Below, one piece after another: positions 6,180 through 16,898 of a DNA stretch of 25,569 nt. Every line of letters starts with the position of its first letter. The stretch's first letter is position 1. A program made the position numbers and the translations under genes. Below the pieces are notes generated by a model that was given only the letters and a program-made list of their open reading frames with translations, was not told where the DNA came from and did no database searches. Source of the stretch: a virus; the IMG/VR virus record IMGVR_UViG_3300004369_000130, positions 1-25,569 of that record, one strand, 5' to 3'.

Positions 6180-9100
6180 TGGCTGAAGATCAAATTGTAA
6201 CTAGTATAGTAGCTAAAGCTGACCTATCAAGTCTTGTTAGTGAAGTACATAGAGCTACTGCTAGTTTGCAAAAATTACAGCAGGACCTTCGGGCTGCTGG
6301 TAAAACTGTATCCTCACAAGTAAAAGTAATCAATAACTCTTTTGGTGAAACGTTAAGAAGCACAGGACAATTTTCAACACATTTCGTAACTTTGCATTCA
6401 GATGTGGAAAAATTTGGCAGAGGATTAGATTCTGGAAGATTAAGACTACGAGATTACTATTCAGCATTTAATCAACATGCAAAAACAAGCGGCGGCTTAG
6501 TAAGAGGCCTTGCCAAACAGCAAGTAATGCTACAAAATGCAGTCATGCAACCTTTAGGCAGAAATGCTCAAGGGTTAATGCAATATAACGTTCATATTCC
6601 TAGAGGATTAGATTTAGTAAAAAATAAAACTAATTTAGCACGCATGGAGCTTCAGATTATGAATCGTGCCATGAATGAAGGGGCAACTGCATTAATTAAT
6701 TGGGGTAAAAATACACAATGGGCTGGTAGACAGTTAACAGTTGGCCTAACTCTACCCTTAGCTGCATTTGGAGCCGCTGCAGCAAAAGCATTTAAAGAGT
6801 CCGATCAAGAGCTGGTTAGGCTAGCAAAGGTTTATGGAGATATAGGCGGAGCAACCGCAGACGAGCTTGATAGAGTAAGAGAAGACATTACCGCACTTTC
6901 AAAAGATCTAGCAGCTGGCCTTGGTGTTAACTTTAAAGACACCATAGGGCTCGCAGCAGACATTGCGGCCACTGGCAAAACAGGCAAAGATCTTATTACT
7001 GCGGTATCAGAAACTACAAGGCTTTCAGTATTGGGCGAAGTAGACAGACAAGAAGCAATGAAAGCTACTCTTTCTATCCAAACAGCATTTAAACAAAATA
7101 CAGAACAGCTTGCAGAATCAATTAACTTTTTAAACGCAGTTGAAAACCAAACGTCAACTAGTCTTAATGATTTGGTTACTGCAATTCCAAAAGCGGGCCC
7201 AGTAGTAAAAGCATTAGGTGGAGACATAGAAGATTTAGCTTTATACTTAACTGCAATGCGTGAAGGAGGCATTAATGCTGCAGAGTCAGCAAATGCTTTA
7301 AAATCAGGACTAGCTTCTTTAATTAATCCAACAAAACAAACTGTCGGCATGATGCAGGGCTTTGGAATAGATGTTCTTGGAATGGTACAAAGAAATGCGG
7401 GAGATACAACTGCTTTACTTTTAGATTTACAATCGGCCTTAGATCAGCTTGATCCACTTGCAAAAGCACAAGCAATTGAGCAAATGTTTGGTAAGTTTCA
7501 ATTTGCAAGGATAAGTGCTTTATTAAATAATTTAGGAAAAGAAGGCAGCCAAACATTACAGGTTATGGAATTAATGGGGGCTAGCGTAGCAGAGCTACAA
7601 CAAGTTGCTAATCGAGAGTTATCAGCAATGACAGAATCAGCATCAGGTCAATATCGTAGATCTATTGAAAGCTTGAAGGCAGAATTATCTACACTGGGAG
7701 AAAACTTTTTAAATGTAGGAACAAAAGCTGTAAATGTAGCAGCGAAATTATTGAAATTTTTAAATAATTTACCAGAACCAGTAAAAAAATTAATTAGTGC
7801 ATTTGGCGGATTTACGGCTGTAGCTGGTCCAGTTATTATGTTAACTGGTGTTCTCGCAAACTTTGCTGGATACATTATAAAAGGAACAACAAGCCTTAAG
7901 GCACTGTTTTCTGGCTCAAAGGGCTGGAGATTACTTACGCCAGAAATTGTTGCAGCAGATTATGCAGCAAAAAACATAAAAGATACATTTTATGAGGATG
8001 CAACTGCTGCAAAAGTATTAGAGCAGGCTCTAAGAAACTTAGTAGATGAATTTAATGTTTTAAGTAACGCTGCAAATACTGGAAAAATCTCAGTCAAACC
8101 AGCAGTTAGCACAATGAGCAATAATTTAATTATGTCTGGATCATCAAGTAGGCAAGTAGATCCATTCAGTCCTTTGGCTGGACAAGAAGACACTCGAGCA
8201 TTTTCACATATTAACCCACGAAAGAGCGGATACGCTGGTAACTTAATGGGCGTAGTTCCAGGTGCTATTCCAGTTAATAGAAAAATTGGCGCAACTCCTC
8301 AAATCTATATGAATGATAGGCTACCAAACATCGAAGGATTGACATCTGTAGGCGGAGTGTCTACTGGCATAGTTGCACAAGAAGCTGCAAAGTTTCACGC
8401 ATTAATGGCTACCTTGGGAATGCAAACTGAACAAGAGGTAGCAGAATTAAAAAAAGTCATTGCAATGGGCGGCACAATTAGTGGTGATTTATTAGCCACA
8501 TATGATGATTTATTGCCAATAACAGCGAAATTTGCAGATAAGGCTGCAATGCAATCATCCTTAATTGTTGCAGAACTACGTGCCGCAAAAATTACTGTTG
8601 ACGAAGCTAAGTTAAGAATCATGACATTAAATGCTCAAATTGAATCACAAATGAGCGCAGAGATATCAACATTTGCGGCTTCGCAAGGCAGAACTATTGA
8701 CATGACAAAAGCACCTTTGATGGGTCAGCCAGTAACAGATGCAGCGGGCCAATTTACATTAAGAGATATTTTTAAACGCTCATCAACTAAAGGGGTTATG
8801 GAAGAGTTTGGAAAACTTCGTGGCATAAGAACATACGGTGCTCCTTACAGCATAGAAACAACAAGGTTGCCTAAATTTAATGTTGGTGGCCAAGTTTATC
8901 AATCTCCTAATATAGTTCCTGGTCCGAATGTAGATTCGGATGTTGTTCCAGCAATGTTGACTCCTGGAGAATTCGTTGTCAATAGGAAAGCTACCATGAG
9001 AAACCTTCCACTACTTATGGCAATTAATGACCAAGGGCTAGGGGGAGCTGTTTCAAACAATAAACTAAATTACGGAAATGTTGCTACAGATCCATTGTTT

Positions 9101-12100
9101 AGATCATCAGAATATGATGTAGATTTACTATATCGTTACGTAGACTCTTTAATGGACGAACAGTATGATTCTAGATTTAGAGCAGGAGCTGTACTAAATG
9201 ATTCTATGGCATTAATGCAAGCCAAGGCTGTAGACAATCCACAATCAGCAATTCTTAGAGCTAGAGCAATGTATGACGAAGCTATGAATTTAGTAAGAAC
9301 TCAAGGTATAACATACAGTGACGCAAGAGATCAAATTCTTTTGAATAACCCTAAACTTAAATATAATAGCATTTCAAGGCAAGAAACTTTGAATGATGGT
9401 ATAAGAAAAGCAATCGGTGACGAAATGCGTACCTCAGGATATCCGTTGCATAGAAATGCAGAATTTCTTGATCGTGGACACATTATTCCCAGAAGAAAAA
9501 TATCACAAGAAGGTGTGGGATATTTTGGCCAAGCTGTTCCTGATGAATTCAATAGGTTTACAAATAGTCTTTCAGCTAGATTGCCAGAAATTGAAGATCG
9601 AATCCCTGAAGATTTTTCTTCTGCTAGAGCTAGAGCAGCGGCATTAATTAGAACATTAGGATTTGAAGATTACGATGATTTTGTTTCACGCAGATCCGAA
9701 GTAGACGAAATGGTAAGAACTGGTAGACCAGTAAAAGGCAGAATGCAACCATTAGGGATGTATAGGTTTTTAAGACCAATAAACAGAAACATGGGAGGGT
9801 TAATACCCGCTTATGGTCGTGGCGGTGGAGTAGCTAAACCTGGAAGAATGTTTTATGGTGATAACAGGCCAGCATATTTAAGTGCCGCTGATATGACTAA
9901 TAGAATTCCCGTTAGTAAACCAGCACGGGGAAATGTTTTTAGTTCTTTTGGACAAGGATTTAAAGAAACTAGGCCTCTTATTGGAACTGGAGGCGGTCCA
10001 GTAGATCCTTACATGAAAATGAACGCTTTAACAATGGGCGGAAGCATGGTTGGTATGGGTGCAATGAGTATGGGCCAATCTGGCTTGGGAATGGGGATTA
10101 TGGCTCTTTCAGGATTCCTGCCAATGATGCTTCCAAAATTAAAATCACTAACTCAGTCAGTAAAGGCAGCAGGATCTGCGACAACAGGGTTAAGTGCAGC
10201 TTTTAAAATGCTTGGAGCAGCATTAAAATTAACGTGGCCAATACTAGCAATAGCAGCAATAGCAATGGGTATAAAAAAATTAATAGATTTAGTAAACGAA
10301 TACAAGAGAGAGCAAACCTTATTAGACGGAATGACAGAAGAGGGTGCCAAGCAAGCTGGAATTAAATATAACAACTTAGCGGAATCAATTAAGGCTGTTA
10401 ATGAACAGCTGGCAGTACAAAGAGCTCTAGGTAAGGCAAGTTTTGAATCTTTAGCACCAGGAAATGTGCCTGGCATATCCATGACTATTAAAGACATGAA
10501 AGAATCTAAAAAGTTTGCCAAAGAAAATCTAACAGAATTTGTTGATACATTTAATACAGTATCTAAAGATCAGGTAGTTCCACTTGCACAGAATATCAAA
10601 GCACAGTTTATAGCTGGCGGGAAAAGCGCTCAGGAAGCTACAACAATGATATACGGAATTATAGCTGCTTCTGAAAAGGCTAATCAGGTTGTAAGCGTTT
10701 TAGGCTCTTCAGGATTTACATTAATTAATGATAAAGCTTCTTCTGCAGCATTTATGGTTAAAAATTTAGTTAAAGATTTAAACCAATACGCCAGTGCATC
10801 TGATCTGGGTAATCAATTTAGTAACACACTTACTGTTGTAGATGGAATTAGAAAAGGATTAATTGGGACAAAAGACGCCACAGGAAATGTAATTACAGAA
10901 ACCGAAGCCCTTGCCGAAGCAATGGGTGAAATAAAAAACATTAACGGCGCAGATGTAGAAATTGGATACTCTAAATTAGAACAGTTAAAAAGGTCACAGC
11001 CAGAGTTAGCTAAGATACTAAATTCAAGTGACACAATAGCAAGTACATATGCAAAATGGCAGCTTTCAATAGCTGGAGCTAGAGTAAATCTTCAAAAGCT
11101 AAGCGTTGAGCAAGCGATACAGTTAGCTGAATTTAATGCGGCCATGGTCCAGGGAATGGAAAATTTGTCAAATTCTGGTAACACAGAGAGCACGTTTGGA
11201 GCAATTGGGTTAGGCATTAAAAAATTGGATAAGATTGCTAGGTCTACTTCTGCTGCTGCACAAAAAGCCTCTATGACAGCGCAAGAGAATCTAAAAGCAG
11301 AATTAGCATTAATAGATAAAAAAATAAAGAAAATTAATGAAGAGGCTGATGCTAAAAAGAAAGCATTGCAGTCAACACAAAATAAAGAAAATTATCAGCT
11401 AGAAATTCAGCAGCTCCAGTTGGAGTATCAAGATGCTTTGTCTAGAGGAGATATGGCTTCTGCTGCTAGATATCAATTATCTATTCAACAATTAGAAAAA
11501 CAAAAACAGACAACTGATGCAATTGATGCTATTGAAGAGCAAAGACAAAAAAGGCTTAAAAAACAAGAAGATGAAAAAGAAAGACTTAGACTTAGAGCAG
11601 AAAAAGATCAAAAATCAATGCAAACAAGTCAAAACACTGCTGCTGACGCAGCAGCAGCTCGTGACGAGTTAGCCTTACAGCAATCAGAATACAGAAGAAT
11701 TTTACAAGCTATTGCAAATGCAGAAGCCATGCCAGATGACACAAAGAGGCAAAGATCTAAAAGGACTCGTGCCATTAATGAAACAATGGGTGAGCTATCT
11801 AACTTCACGAACATCGTTAAAGAATTTACTGAAAAGGGAAGCACTACTCAAAAAAATGCATTTAAGGAAGCGTTTAAGGATTTATTATCTGACCCACCTA
11901 TAGTTAGGAGAGGCTCTCCTGACCTTTCGGGAGGAGTATACAAAGACGGAATCCTGATTCGTGATTTGGGTAAAGCAGCTAAAAAGGATCTTGAGGCAGC
12001 AGAAAATGCAGCATTGCTAATTACTGGTGGCAAAAAGTTATCAGACCTTTACAGGCTTATTGAAAAAACCAACGCAACCTCTGCTGAAACATATAGCCGA

Positions 12101-13057
12101 AAAGACCCTTATGTATTGCAAGGAAAATATGAAACTAAAGAAGATGGAACCTTAACAGACCCTGCTCGTGGACAAATCGTAGATAGGCTTAAATTAGGGA
12201 GGGGAGATTTCTTTAAGTATGGAGATCAGCTATATCGTGTAACTGGATCTAAAATGAATACCTCAAGAGCGATCATGCAAAAAGCAGATGGCGGACCAAT
12301 ATATGGTCCAGGAACATCTACATCAGATTCTATTCCAGCATATCTTTCAGATGGGGAATATGTAGTTCGTGCCGCTGCCGTTGATCATTACGGCGTAGAT
12401 GCAATGGAAGCAATAAATGCAAAGAAATTTAAACATGGCGGAGTAGTTCATCCATATAATAAAAAAGGTAAGCCAACAGGAAGCCCTTATGGCCCTCGTT
12501 GGGGAGAGCTTACAAGAGATATACACGGGCTTGCATACGGACGAGACATTTGGGGCGGCACAGAAATTCCTGGATTAAAATTTAGAGGAAATATACCTAA
12601 CCACTCAGACTACTGGCACCAGATGCAAGAGCAGCCACAAAAACCCTATAGGGGCGGTGGCGGTTTAAGCCTAGCAAGAGAGCCAATGCGTATGATGGGA
12701 TCTGTCCCGTTTGAAGGATTGTTCGGTGGCGGAATCGGATTTGGCGGAATGCTAACTATGAAAGATGGCGGATATGTAAATCCTTCCTATTCAGCAAACA
12801 TGTCAATGCCATCATATAAGAATGGCGTAAAATACCTCTATGGTGATACAATAGCAAAGTTGCATAAAGGTGAAGCGGTACTTCCAGAAAATATAAATCC
12901 TTGGAACCCCAATGCAAAAGCACCTAACTCAAATGCACTGTACAACATTAATGTTACACTAAATGGATCAGATATGGATCCTGATGATGTTGCTAAGGCT
13001 ATAAGTAAACAAATGAAAATTAGAGAAGCGGCAGCTGGAATAAATAGGAGAAACTAA
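6179..13057 (+). CDS. Tail tape measure protein
   Basis: The product is 2292 residues. By the usual 0.15 nm per residue it would set a tail of roughly 340 nm. Residues 190-420 carry the phage tape-measure core, with GDIGGATADELDRVREDITA, AIPKAGPVVKALGGDIEDLA and AMREGGINAAESANALKSGL. Hydrophobic segments lie near residues 535-570 (FGGFTAVAGPVIMLTGVLAN) and 1280-1375 (LTWPILAIAAIAMGIKKLI); these could enter the host membrane at DNA ejection. Residues 1690-1860 form a long charged coiled coil. Glycine-rich hinges with an S-D-x-x-P-A-x-L-x-x-G-E-x-V-V motif occur near residues 902 and 2036, and a weaker one near 2195. A DRGHIIP segment lies at 1098-1104. The ATG overlaps the chaperone stop and the stop overlaps the next ATG. 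No peptidase or lysozyme motif was recognised. Confidence 0.92.
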   Translation: MAEDQIVTSIVAKADLSSLVSEVHRATASLQKLQQDLRAAGKTVSSQVKVINNSFGETLRSTGQFSTHFVTLHSDVEKFGRGLDSGRLRLRDYYSAFNQHAKTSGGLVRGLAKQQVMLQNAVMQPLGRNAQGLMQYNVHIPRGLDLVKNKTNLARMELQIMNRAMNEGATALINWGKNTQWAGRQLTVGLTLPLAAFGAAAAKAFKESDQELVRLAKVYGDIGGATADELDRVREDITALSKDLAAGLGVNFKDTIGLAADIAATGKTGKDLITAVSETTRLSVLGEVDRQEAMKATLSIQTAFKQNTEQLAESINFLNAVENQTSTSLNDLVTAIPKAGPVVKALGGDIEDLALYLTAMREGGINAAESANALKSGLASLINPTKQTVGMMQGFGIDVLGMVQRNAGDTTALLLDLQSALDQLDPLAKAQAIEQMFGKFQFARISALLNNLGKEGSQTLQVMELMGASVAELQQVANRELSAMTESASGQYRRSIESLKAELSTLGENFLNVGTKAVNVAAKLLKFLNNLPEPVKKLISAFGGFTAVAGPVIMLTGVLANFAGYIIKGTTSLKALFSGSKGWRLLTPEIVAADYAAKNIKDTFYEDATAAKVLEQALRNLVDEFNVLSNAANTGKISVKPAVSTMSNNLIMSGSSSRQVDPFSPLAGQEDTRAFSHINPRKSGYAGNLMGVVPGAIPVNRKIGATPQIYMNDRLPNIEGLTSVGGVSTGIVAQEAAKFHALMATLGMQTEQEVAELKKVIAMGGTISGDLLATYDDLLPITAKFADKAAMQSSLIVAELRAAKITVDEAKLRIMTLNAQIESQMSAEISTFAASQGRTIDMTKAPLMGQPVTDAAGQFTLRDIFKRSSTKGVMEEFGKLRGIRTYGAPYSIETTRLPKFNVGGQVYQSPNIVPGPNVDSDVVPAMLTPGEFVVNRKATMRNLPLLMAINDQGLGGAVSNNKLNYGNVATDPLFRSSEYDVDLLYRYVDSLMDEQYDSRFRAGAVLNDSMALMQAKAVDNPQSAILRARAMYDEAMNLVRTQGITYSDARDQILLNNPKLKYNSISRQETLNDGIRKAIGDEMRTSGYPLHRNAEFLDRGHIIPRRKISQEGVGYFGQAVPDEFNRFTNSLSARLPEIEDRIPEDFSSARARAAALIRTLGFEDYDDFVSRRSEVDEMVRTGRPVKGRMQPLGMYRFLRPINRNMGGLIPAYGRGGGVAKPGRMFYGDNRPAYLSAADMTNRIPVSKPARGNVFSSFGQGFKETRPLIGTGGGPVDPYMKMNALTMGGSMVGMGAMSMGQSGLGMGIMALSGFLPMMLPKLKSLTQSVKAAGSATTGLSAAFKMLGAALKLTWPILAIAAIAMGIKKLIDLVNEYKREQTLLDGMTEEGAKQAGIKYNNLAESIKAVNEQLAVQRALGKASFESLAPGNVPGISMTIKDMKESKKFAKENLTEFVDTFNTVSKDQVVPLAQNIKAQFIAGGKSAQEATTMIYGIIAASEKANQVVSVLGSSGFTLINDKASSAAFMVKNLVKDLNQYASASDLGNQFSNTLTVVDGIRKGLIGTKDATGNVITETEALAEAMGEIKNINGADVEIGYSKLEQLKRSQPELAKILNSSDTIASTYAKWQLSIAGARVNLQKLSVEQAIQLAEFNAAMVQGMENLSNSGNTESTFGAIGLGIKKLDKIARSTSAAAQKASMTAQENLKAELALIDKKIKKINEEADAKKKALQSTQNKENYQLEIQQLQLEYQDALSRGDMASAARYQLSIQQLEKQKQTTDAIDAIEEQRQKRLKKQEDEKERLRLRAEKDQKSMQTSQNTAADAAAARDELALQQSEYRRILQAIANAEAMPDDTKRQRSKRTRAINETMGELSNFTNIVKEFTEKGSTTQKNAFKEAFKDLLSDPPIVRRGSPDLSGGVYKDGILIRDLGKAAKKDLEAAENAALLITGGKKLSDLYRLIEKTNATSAETYSRKDPYVLQGKYETKEDGTLTDPARGQIVDRLKLGRGDFFKYGDQLYRVTGSKMNTSRAIMQKADGGPIYGPGTSTSDSIPAYLSDGEYVVRAAAVDHYGVDAMEAINAKKFKHGGVVHPYNKKGKPTGSPYGPRWGELTRDIHGLAYGRDIWGGTEIPGLKFRGNIPNHSDYWHQMQEQPQKPYRGGGGLSLAREPMRMMGSVPFEGLFGGGIGFGGMLTMKDGGYVNPSYSANMSMPSYKNGVKYLYGDTIAKLHKGEAVLPENINPWNPNAKAPNSNALYNINVTLNGSDMDPDDVAKAISKQMKIREAAAGINRRN

Positions 13058-13650
13058 TGGCATTTGAAACATTACCAAAAGGATCAGTTCTTTATATACA
13101 GGCTTCAGACCCTTTAGCAATGGATCCTGCAAACAATCAATTTTCTTATAAGGGGTCTATATTTACCGCACCAGGGCAAACATATTTGAATTCAGTGTCT
13201 GCACGTAATTTTTTAAACTTTAACGATAAAACAAATAGTGATAGGTATAGAAGAGTGTCTGAGCATAATAGATCAGAATTTAATATGGGAAATGTAAGGA
13301 TTGAACAGCAGGCTAGGATGTCAGACGGAACTTTAAGGAAATATTTTGTAGCCGACAAGAAAACATTTTCTTGTTCCTGGAACATGTTACCATCATTTAG
13401 AAACGAGACAGTAGACGGAGGATGGGCAGCAGAAGATTTGAAAGCATTCTACGAGTCATCAAAAGGACAAGGGGCTTTTAATATAAAAATTAATCCCACA
13501 CCATTTAATGTATCGAACTTAGAGCAGTCAGATGGAGTGTTGTCGCAATATTATACATATTCAGTAATGTTTAGTTCTTGCAGCTTTACAGTAATTAAAA
13601 GGGGCTTGCAAACATATTGGAATGTTGATTTGAGTATGGAGCAGGTGTGA
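13057..13650 (+). CDS. Distal-tail-like minor tail protein
   Basis: The product is 197 residues and starts at an ATG overlapping the tape-measure stop (TAATG). It is strand-rich and aromatic, with SFRNETVDGGWAAEDLKAFY in the middle and a late SVMFSSCSFTVIKRGLQTYW. Position directly after the tape measure and before the hub is where the distal tail protein, which joins the tube to the tip, is encoded. The length fits a single-domain Dit-like protein. I infer the role from order; no family motif is decisive. The stop overlaps the next start by three bases (GTGA). Confidence 0.5.
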   Translation: MAFETLPKGSVLYIQASDPLAMDPANNQFSYKGSIFTAPGQTYLNSVSARNFLNFNDKTNSDRYRRVSEHNRSEFNMGNVRIEQQARMSDGTLRKYFVADKKTFSCSWNMLPSFRNETVDGGWAAEDLKAFYESSKGQGAFNIKINPTPFNVSNLEQSDGVLSQYYTYSVMFSSCSFTVIKRGLQTYWNVDLSMEQV

Positions 13651-16600
13651 TAAATCTAGACCCACAAGCTAAAACAATATTACAGTCAAAAACAACTGTA
13701 TCTACTTCAGCAGGCGCAACCTTTGAATACAACATGAATACAATGGTGGATCATATTAAGGCTACAACTACTGCCACGTATGGACAGTTTACAAATGCAT
13801 ATCAAAAGTTATTCCCTATTGATACTATTTATAAACCTAATAGGCCGATGCTTCCAGGAATTAAATATTTAATTTACACTGTAAATAACACCGATACCCA
13901 ACCAGACAGTTTTGTAAATCCACGTGAACTTAACCCTACAGGAACAAGATTATATTATCCTGGTAATGATATGTCGTATAAGTATTGGCTTGGACCTAAA
14001 AACGAAAACATTGATATATCTATTAGTTATTTTTCAGACGAAGATAATCTTGTGCCAAAAATAATTACTGCAAACAAAATTGTTGCTAGATTTGAAATTA
14101 ATCATGATGTCCCCTCTAGTTGGACAATTAATGCAACTAAGTCGGACAACTCAATAATTACGGTAACGGGAACTTCTTTAGTAAACGGAGAGGCTATTAT
14201 ATATTACAACGGAACTACTTGGTCTAATACACCGCCAGAATCTTTTAACGCCTATGAACAGTTTAAATCAATAAGTCTGCAGGCTACAAATTCTTCCAGC
14301 GGTAAACTTTTGGGGGTAATAGAGCTTGCTCCAATATTTATAGTAGACGTCACAAATGATTTAGCTTCTTTTAGAATAAACAAAGAAACAAGCAGCGAAT
14401 CAGATTCTATTATTCCCGTTGGAGTTTTAACAGCCAACACTTTGTCTTTATCTTTAAATAAATTTAATCAAGGCTCTTTAAAATTAAAAGAATATCTTCG
14501 TAGCGCAGAGATTGATCCTCAAAATATTTATTTGTTTAAGGACGTAATTATTAAACCATACGTGGTAATTAAAGACGAAGATCTTGAATATGTATTGAGT
14601 CAAGGACAGTTTTATATGCATACTTGGAGCGCTGGAGAATTTGGTGATGCTGAAATAACAGCACTAGATTCTGTAAAGATATTACAAGAAACATTGGCAC
14701 CAGAAATATTAGTTGAAGACTCCCCCATAACATCAGTTATACGCATACTGTTAGATTCAATAGGATTTTCTAATTATAGTTTTTATTTAAAAGAAGAGGA
14801 TAGCTCGGTACCGTCAATAACTTTTTGGTGGTCCGATAGATCTAAAACTGTTTGGGAATGTCTACAAGAACTATGTAGGGACATTCAAATGAATGCTTTT
14901 GTTGACGAAAACAATATATTAAGCTTTTACAGTAGGGACTATATATATGACAGCGACAGAGAACCTAGTTGGCTTTTTACAAGTGAAAATAGCGATACCG
15001 TTATTCCAAACATTGCTAAATTTACAAGCTCAGAAATAGCTTCTGCTAATGCGGTTAAGATTTTATGGTCTGCCCCAGATTCATCAAACTACGAAGGTTC
15101 TTCGGCACCACTTTGGAAATCCGAAGAGGCATTTTTGGGTGCAGGAACCTTAGCTGACACTCTGGATTCATCTTCACCCTTTTTTGCACTTAACAATAGC
15201 ACCATATCGCAAAATAACAATATACAGACTTTATTTAATTTTGAAGGATACATTCTTATTAATGATGAGGTAATAGAATATGATGCAATAGAGTATCAAT
15301 ATGTTCCGAAAGATGATCCTGAGTCAGACCCAATTTCCGTATTAATTAAATCTCAATCTGATGTATATAAATACAGATATCTTGCTAGACCAGGGTTGTC
15401 AAATTTAAGCGATCCGAACACTGCATACTTTAAGCCAACAGGGAATTATCGCATTAAAGAAAGAGCTCTGTGGGGCACAAAAACTCCCGCTACTCATGAA
15501 AAATCTCCGACCTCATATATTAATAAAAATGGAGAAAGTGATGCTAGAAAATTTAATAGATTTAAATTAAATCTATTGTCAGCTTCAGCATCTACTTCAA
15601 AACAATCAAGCACCTCATCTTTTAGACCAGACACTAACCCAAATCAAAATACAATAAGTAAGTCATTTCTCGTCCTAGATAATTTAGATAAGGATAAGAC
15701 TACTTATGACATAGCATTAAAAGAATTTAATTCAATAAATATGGAATCCGAACATTTTGCGTTCGGCACAAGATTATATTTTGATAGTCAATTTGAAAGC
15801 CCCGCTCAAATAGGAGGAGTATCATTCTTCACATCAGAAAATGGTAAGCAAGGTTATTATATAACAATACACTCAACATCTTCTTCTAAATCAGCTAAAG
15901 AGGTTAGGGTCATGAAATTTAACTCAGACGGAAAAGTTGTTTTGTTGTCAGACAGTCAGACAAAAAAAATAAACAGGCTTGCAGGAATTTATGCTGGCCA
16001 AGCTTACAACATTGATGTGAGAGTCAAAGTTGGAGAAGAACAAAACGAAATATTTGTATTTATAAATGGATTTAAAATAAAGGCCGTAGATAGCGATAAC
16101 GAAGTGGTATCTAAAATTAGCAAAACCAAAAATTTTGGTTTGCTTTGCGGTCAGGGAGTGGCCTACTATGAGTATGCGTATGCTAAAAATATAGAAGAAG
16201 CAGATTACAATAAATCAGTTGCCCAAACTAATTTTAACTTCGACGGAATATTCTCAGACGACAGCCTTTCTTTGCTGTACGGAGACATTGTATATTCTCA
16301 AGGACCAAACGAAAATAAAAGAGACGAAGCATTTGTTGAATTTGGCACTACAGCTAGAGAGATAAAGTATGCCAAGGCTAAATATAATAGTGCTCCAGGA
16401 ATACCTTTAAAATTTTCAACTTCTTCTAATAAATATGCAACTGTTTTAGACACAAAGCTGCAGCCATTCCAAGCAGAAGCGTATGTTTTAAATAATACAT
16501 CTACCTTTGTGCCGTTAGACGATGGAAATTACACAAGTTTTTATATTGTGGGCAATTCAGTTAACAAGTCTAGCCCGTTAGAATATAACACCGATGAGCC

Positions 16601-16898
16601 TTCTGAGCTAGCAACTAAAAATCCAGTAATATTTGAATCTAATTGGATACAAACAGAGGCAGATGCTAAAAATTTAGCAGATTGGATTAAGTCAACAGTT
16701 TTAAACAAAGGTAAGTATGTTGAGCTAGAGGTTTTTGGCAACCCTGTTTTATCTGCAGGAGATATTATTAATATTAATTATCCGCTGCAAGGCCTTGACG
16801 GAAACAACAAGTATATAATTGTGAGATTAGAATTAGAGTATTTAGAGGGGGTGACTACAACATTAACCTGCAGGCAGATATCTAGCCAAGTGGTATAA
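13647..16898 (+). CDS. Tail hub / tip protein with inserted lectin-like domain
   Basis: The product is 1083 residues and begins at GTG in the GTGA overlap, after GGAG at 13638-13641. Residues around 290-470 (TSVIRILLDSIGFSNYSFYL, then WECLQELCRDIQMNAFVDEN) resemble the hub domain of gp27/Tal-like baseplate proteins. The last 85 residues (WIQTEADAKNLADWIKSTVL, then VLSAGDIININYPLQGL) resemble the closing barrel of the same hub. Between them, near residues 694-850, is a beta-sandwich-like stretch with FGTRLYFDSQFESPAQIGGV, a VFINGFKI strand and NFGLLCGQGVAYYEYAYA. This is the pattern of LamG/concanavalin-type glycan-binding domains. The protein probably forms the tail tip and helps recognise the cell surface. 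The domain limits are estimates. Confidence 0.65.
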   Translation: MINLDPQAKTILQSKTTVSTSAGATFEYNMNTMVDHIKATTTATYGQFTNAYQKLFPIDTIYKPNRPMLPGIKYLIYTVNNTDTQPDSFVNPRELNPTGTRLYYPGNDMSYKYWLGPKNENIDISISYFSDEDNLVPKIITANKIVARFEINHDVPSSWTINATKSDNSIITVTGTSLVNGEAIIYYNGTTWSNTPPESFNAYEQFKSISLQATNSSSGKLLGVIELAPIFIVDVTNDLASFRINKETSSESDSIIPVGVLTANTLSLSLNKFNQGSLKLKEYLRSAEIDPQNIYLFKDVIIKPYVVIKDEDLEYVLSQGQFYMHTWSAGEFGDAEITALDSVKILQETLAPEILVEDSPITSVIRILLDSIGFSNYSFYLKEEDSSVPSITFWWSDRSKTVWECLQELCRDIQMNAFVDENNILSFYSRDYIYDSDREPSWLFTSENSDTVIPNIAKFTSSEIASANAVKILWSAPDSSNYEGSSAPLWKSEEAFLGAGTLADTLDSSSPFFALNNSTISQNNNIQTLFNFEGYILINDEVIEYDAIEYQYVPKDDPESDPISVLIKSQSDVYKYRYLARPGLSNLSDPNTAYFKPTGNYRIKERALWGTKTPATHEKSPTSYINKNGESDARKFNRFKLNLLSASASTSKQSSTSSFRPDTNPNQNTISKSFLVLDNLDKDKTTYDIALKEFNSINMESEHFAFGTRLYFDSQFESPAQIGGVSFFTSENGKQGYYITIHSTSSSKSAKEVRVMKFNSDGKVVLLSDSQTKKINRLAGIYAGQAYNIDVRVKVGEEQNEIFVFINGFKIKAVDSDNEVVSKISKTKNFGLLCGQGVAYYEYAYAKNIEEADYNKSVAQTNFNFDGIFSDDSLSLLYGDIVYSQGPNENKRDEAFVEFGTTAREIKYAKAKYNSAPGIPLKFSTSSNKYATVLDTKLQPFQAEAYVLNNTSTFVPLDDGNYTSFYIVGNSVNKSSPLEYNTDEPSELATKNPVIFESNWIQTEADAKNLADWIKSTVLNKGKYVELEVFGNPVLSAGDIININYPLQGLDGNNKYIIVRLELEYLEGVTTTLTCRQISSQVV

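Noticed and set aside
6832-7350. Antisense frame of 172 residues within the tape measure
   Set aside because: It lies wholly inside a well-supported gene, has no ribosome site or promoter and no recognisable family.
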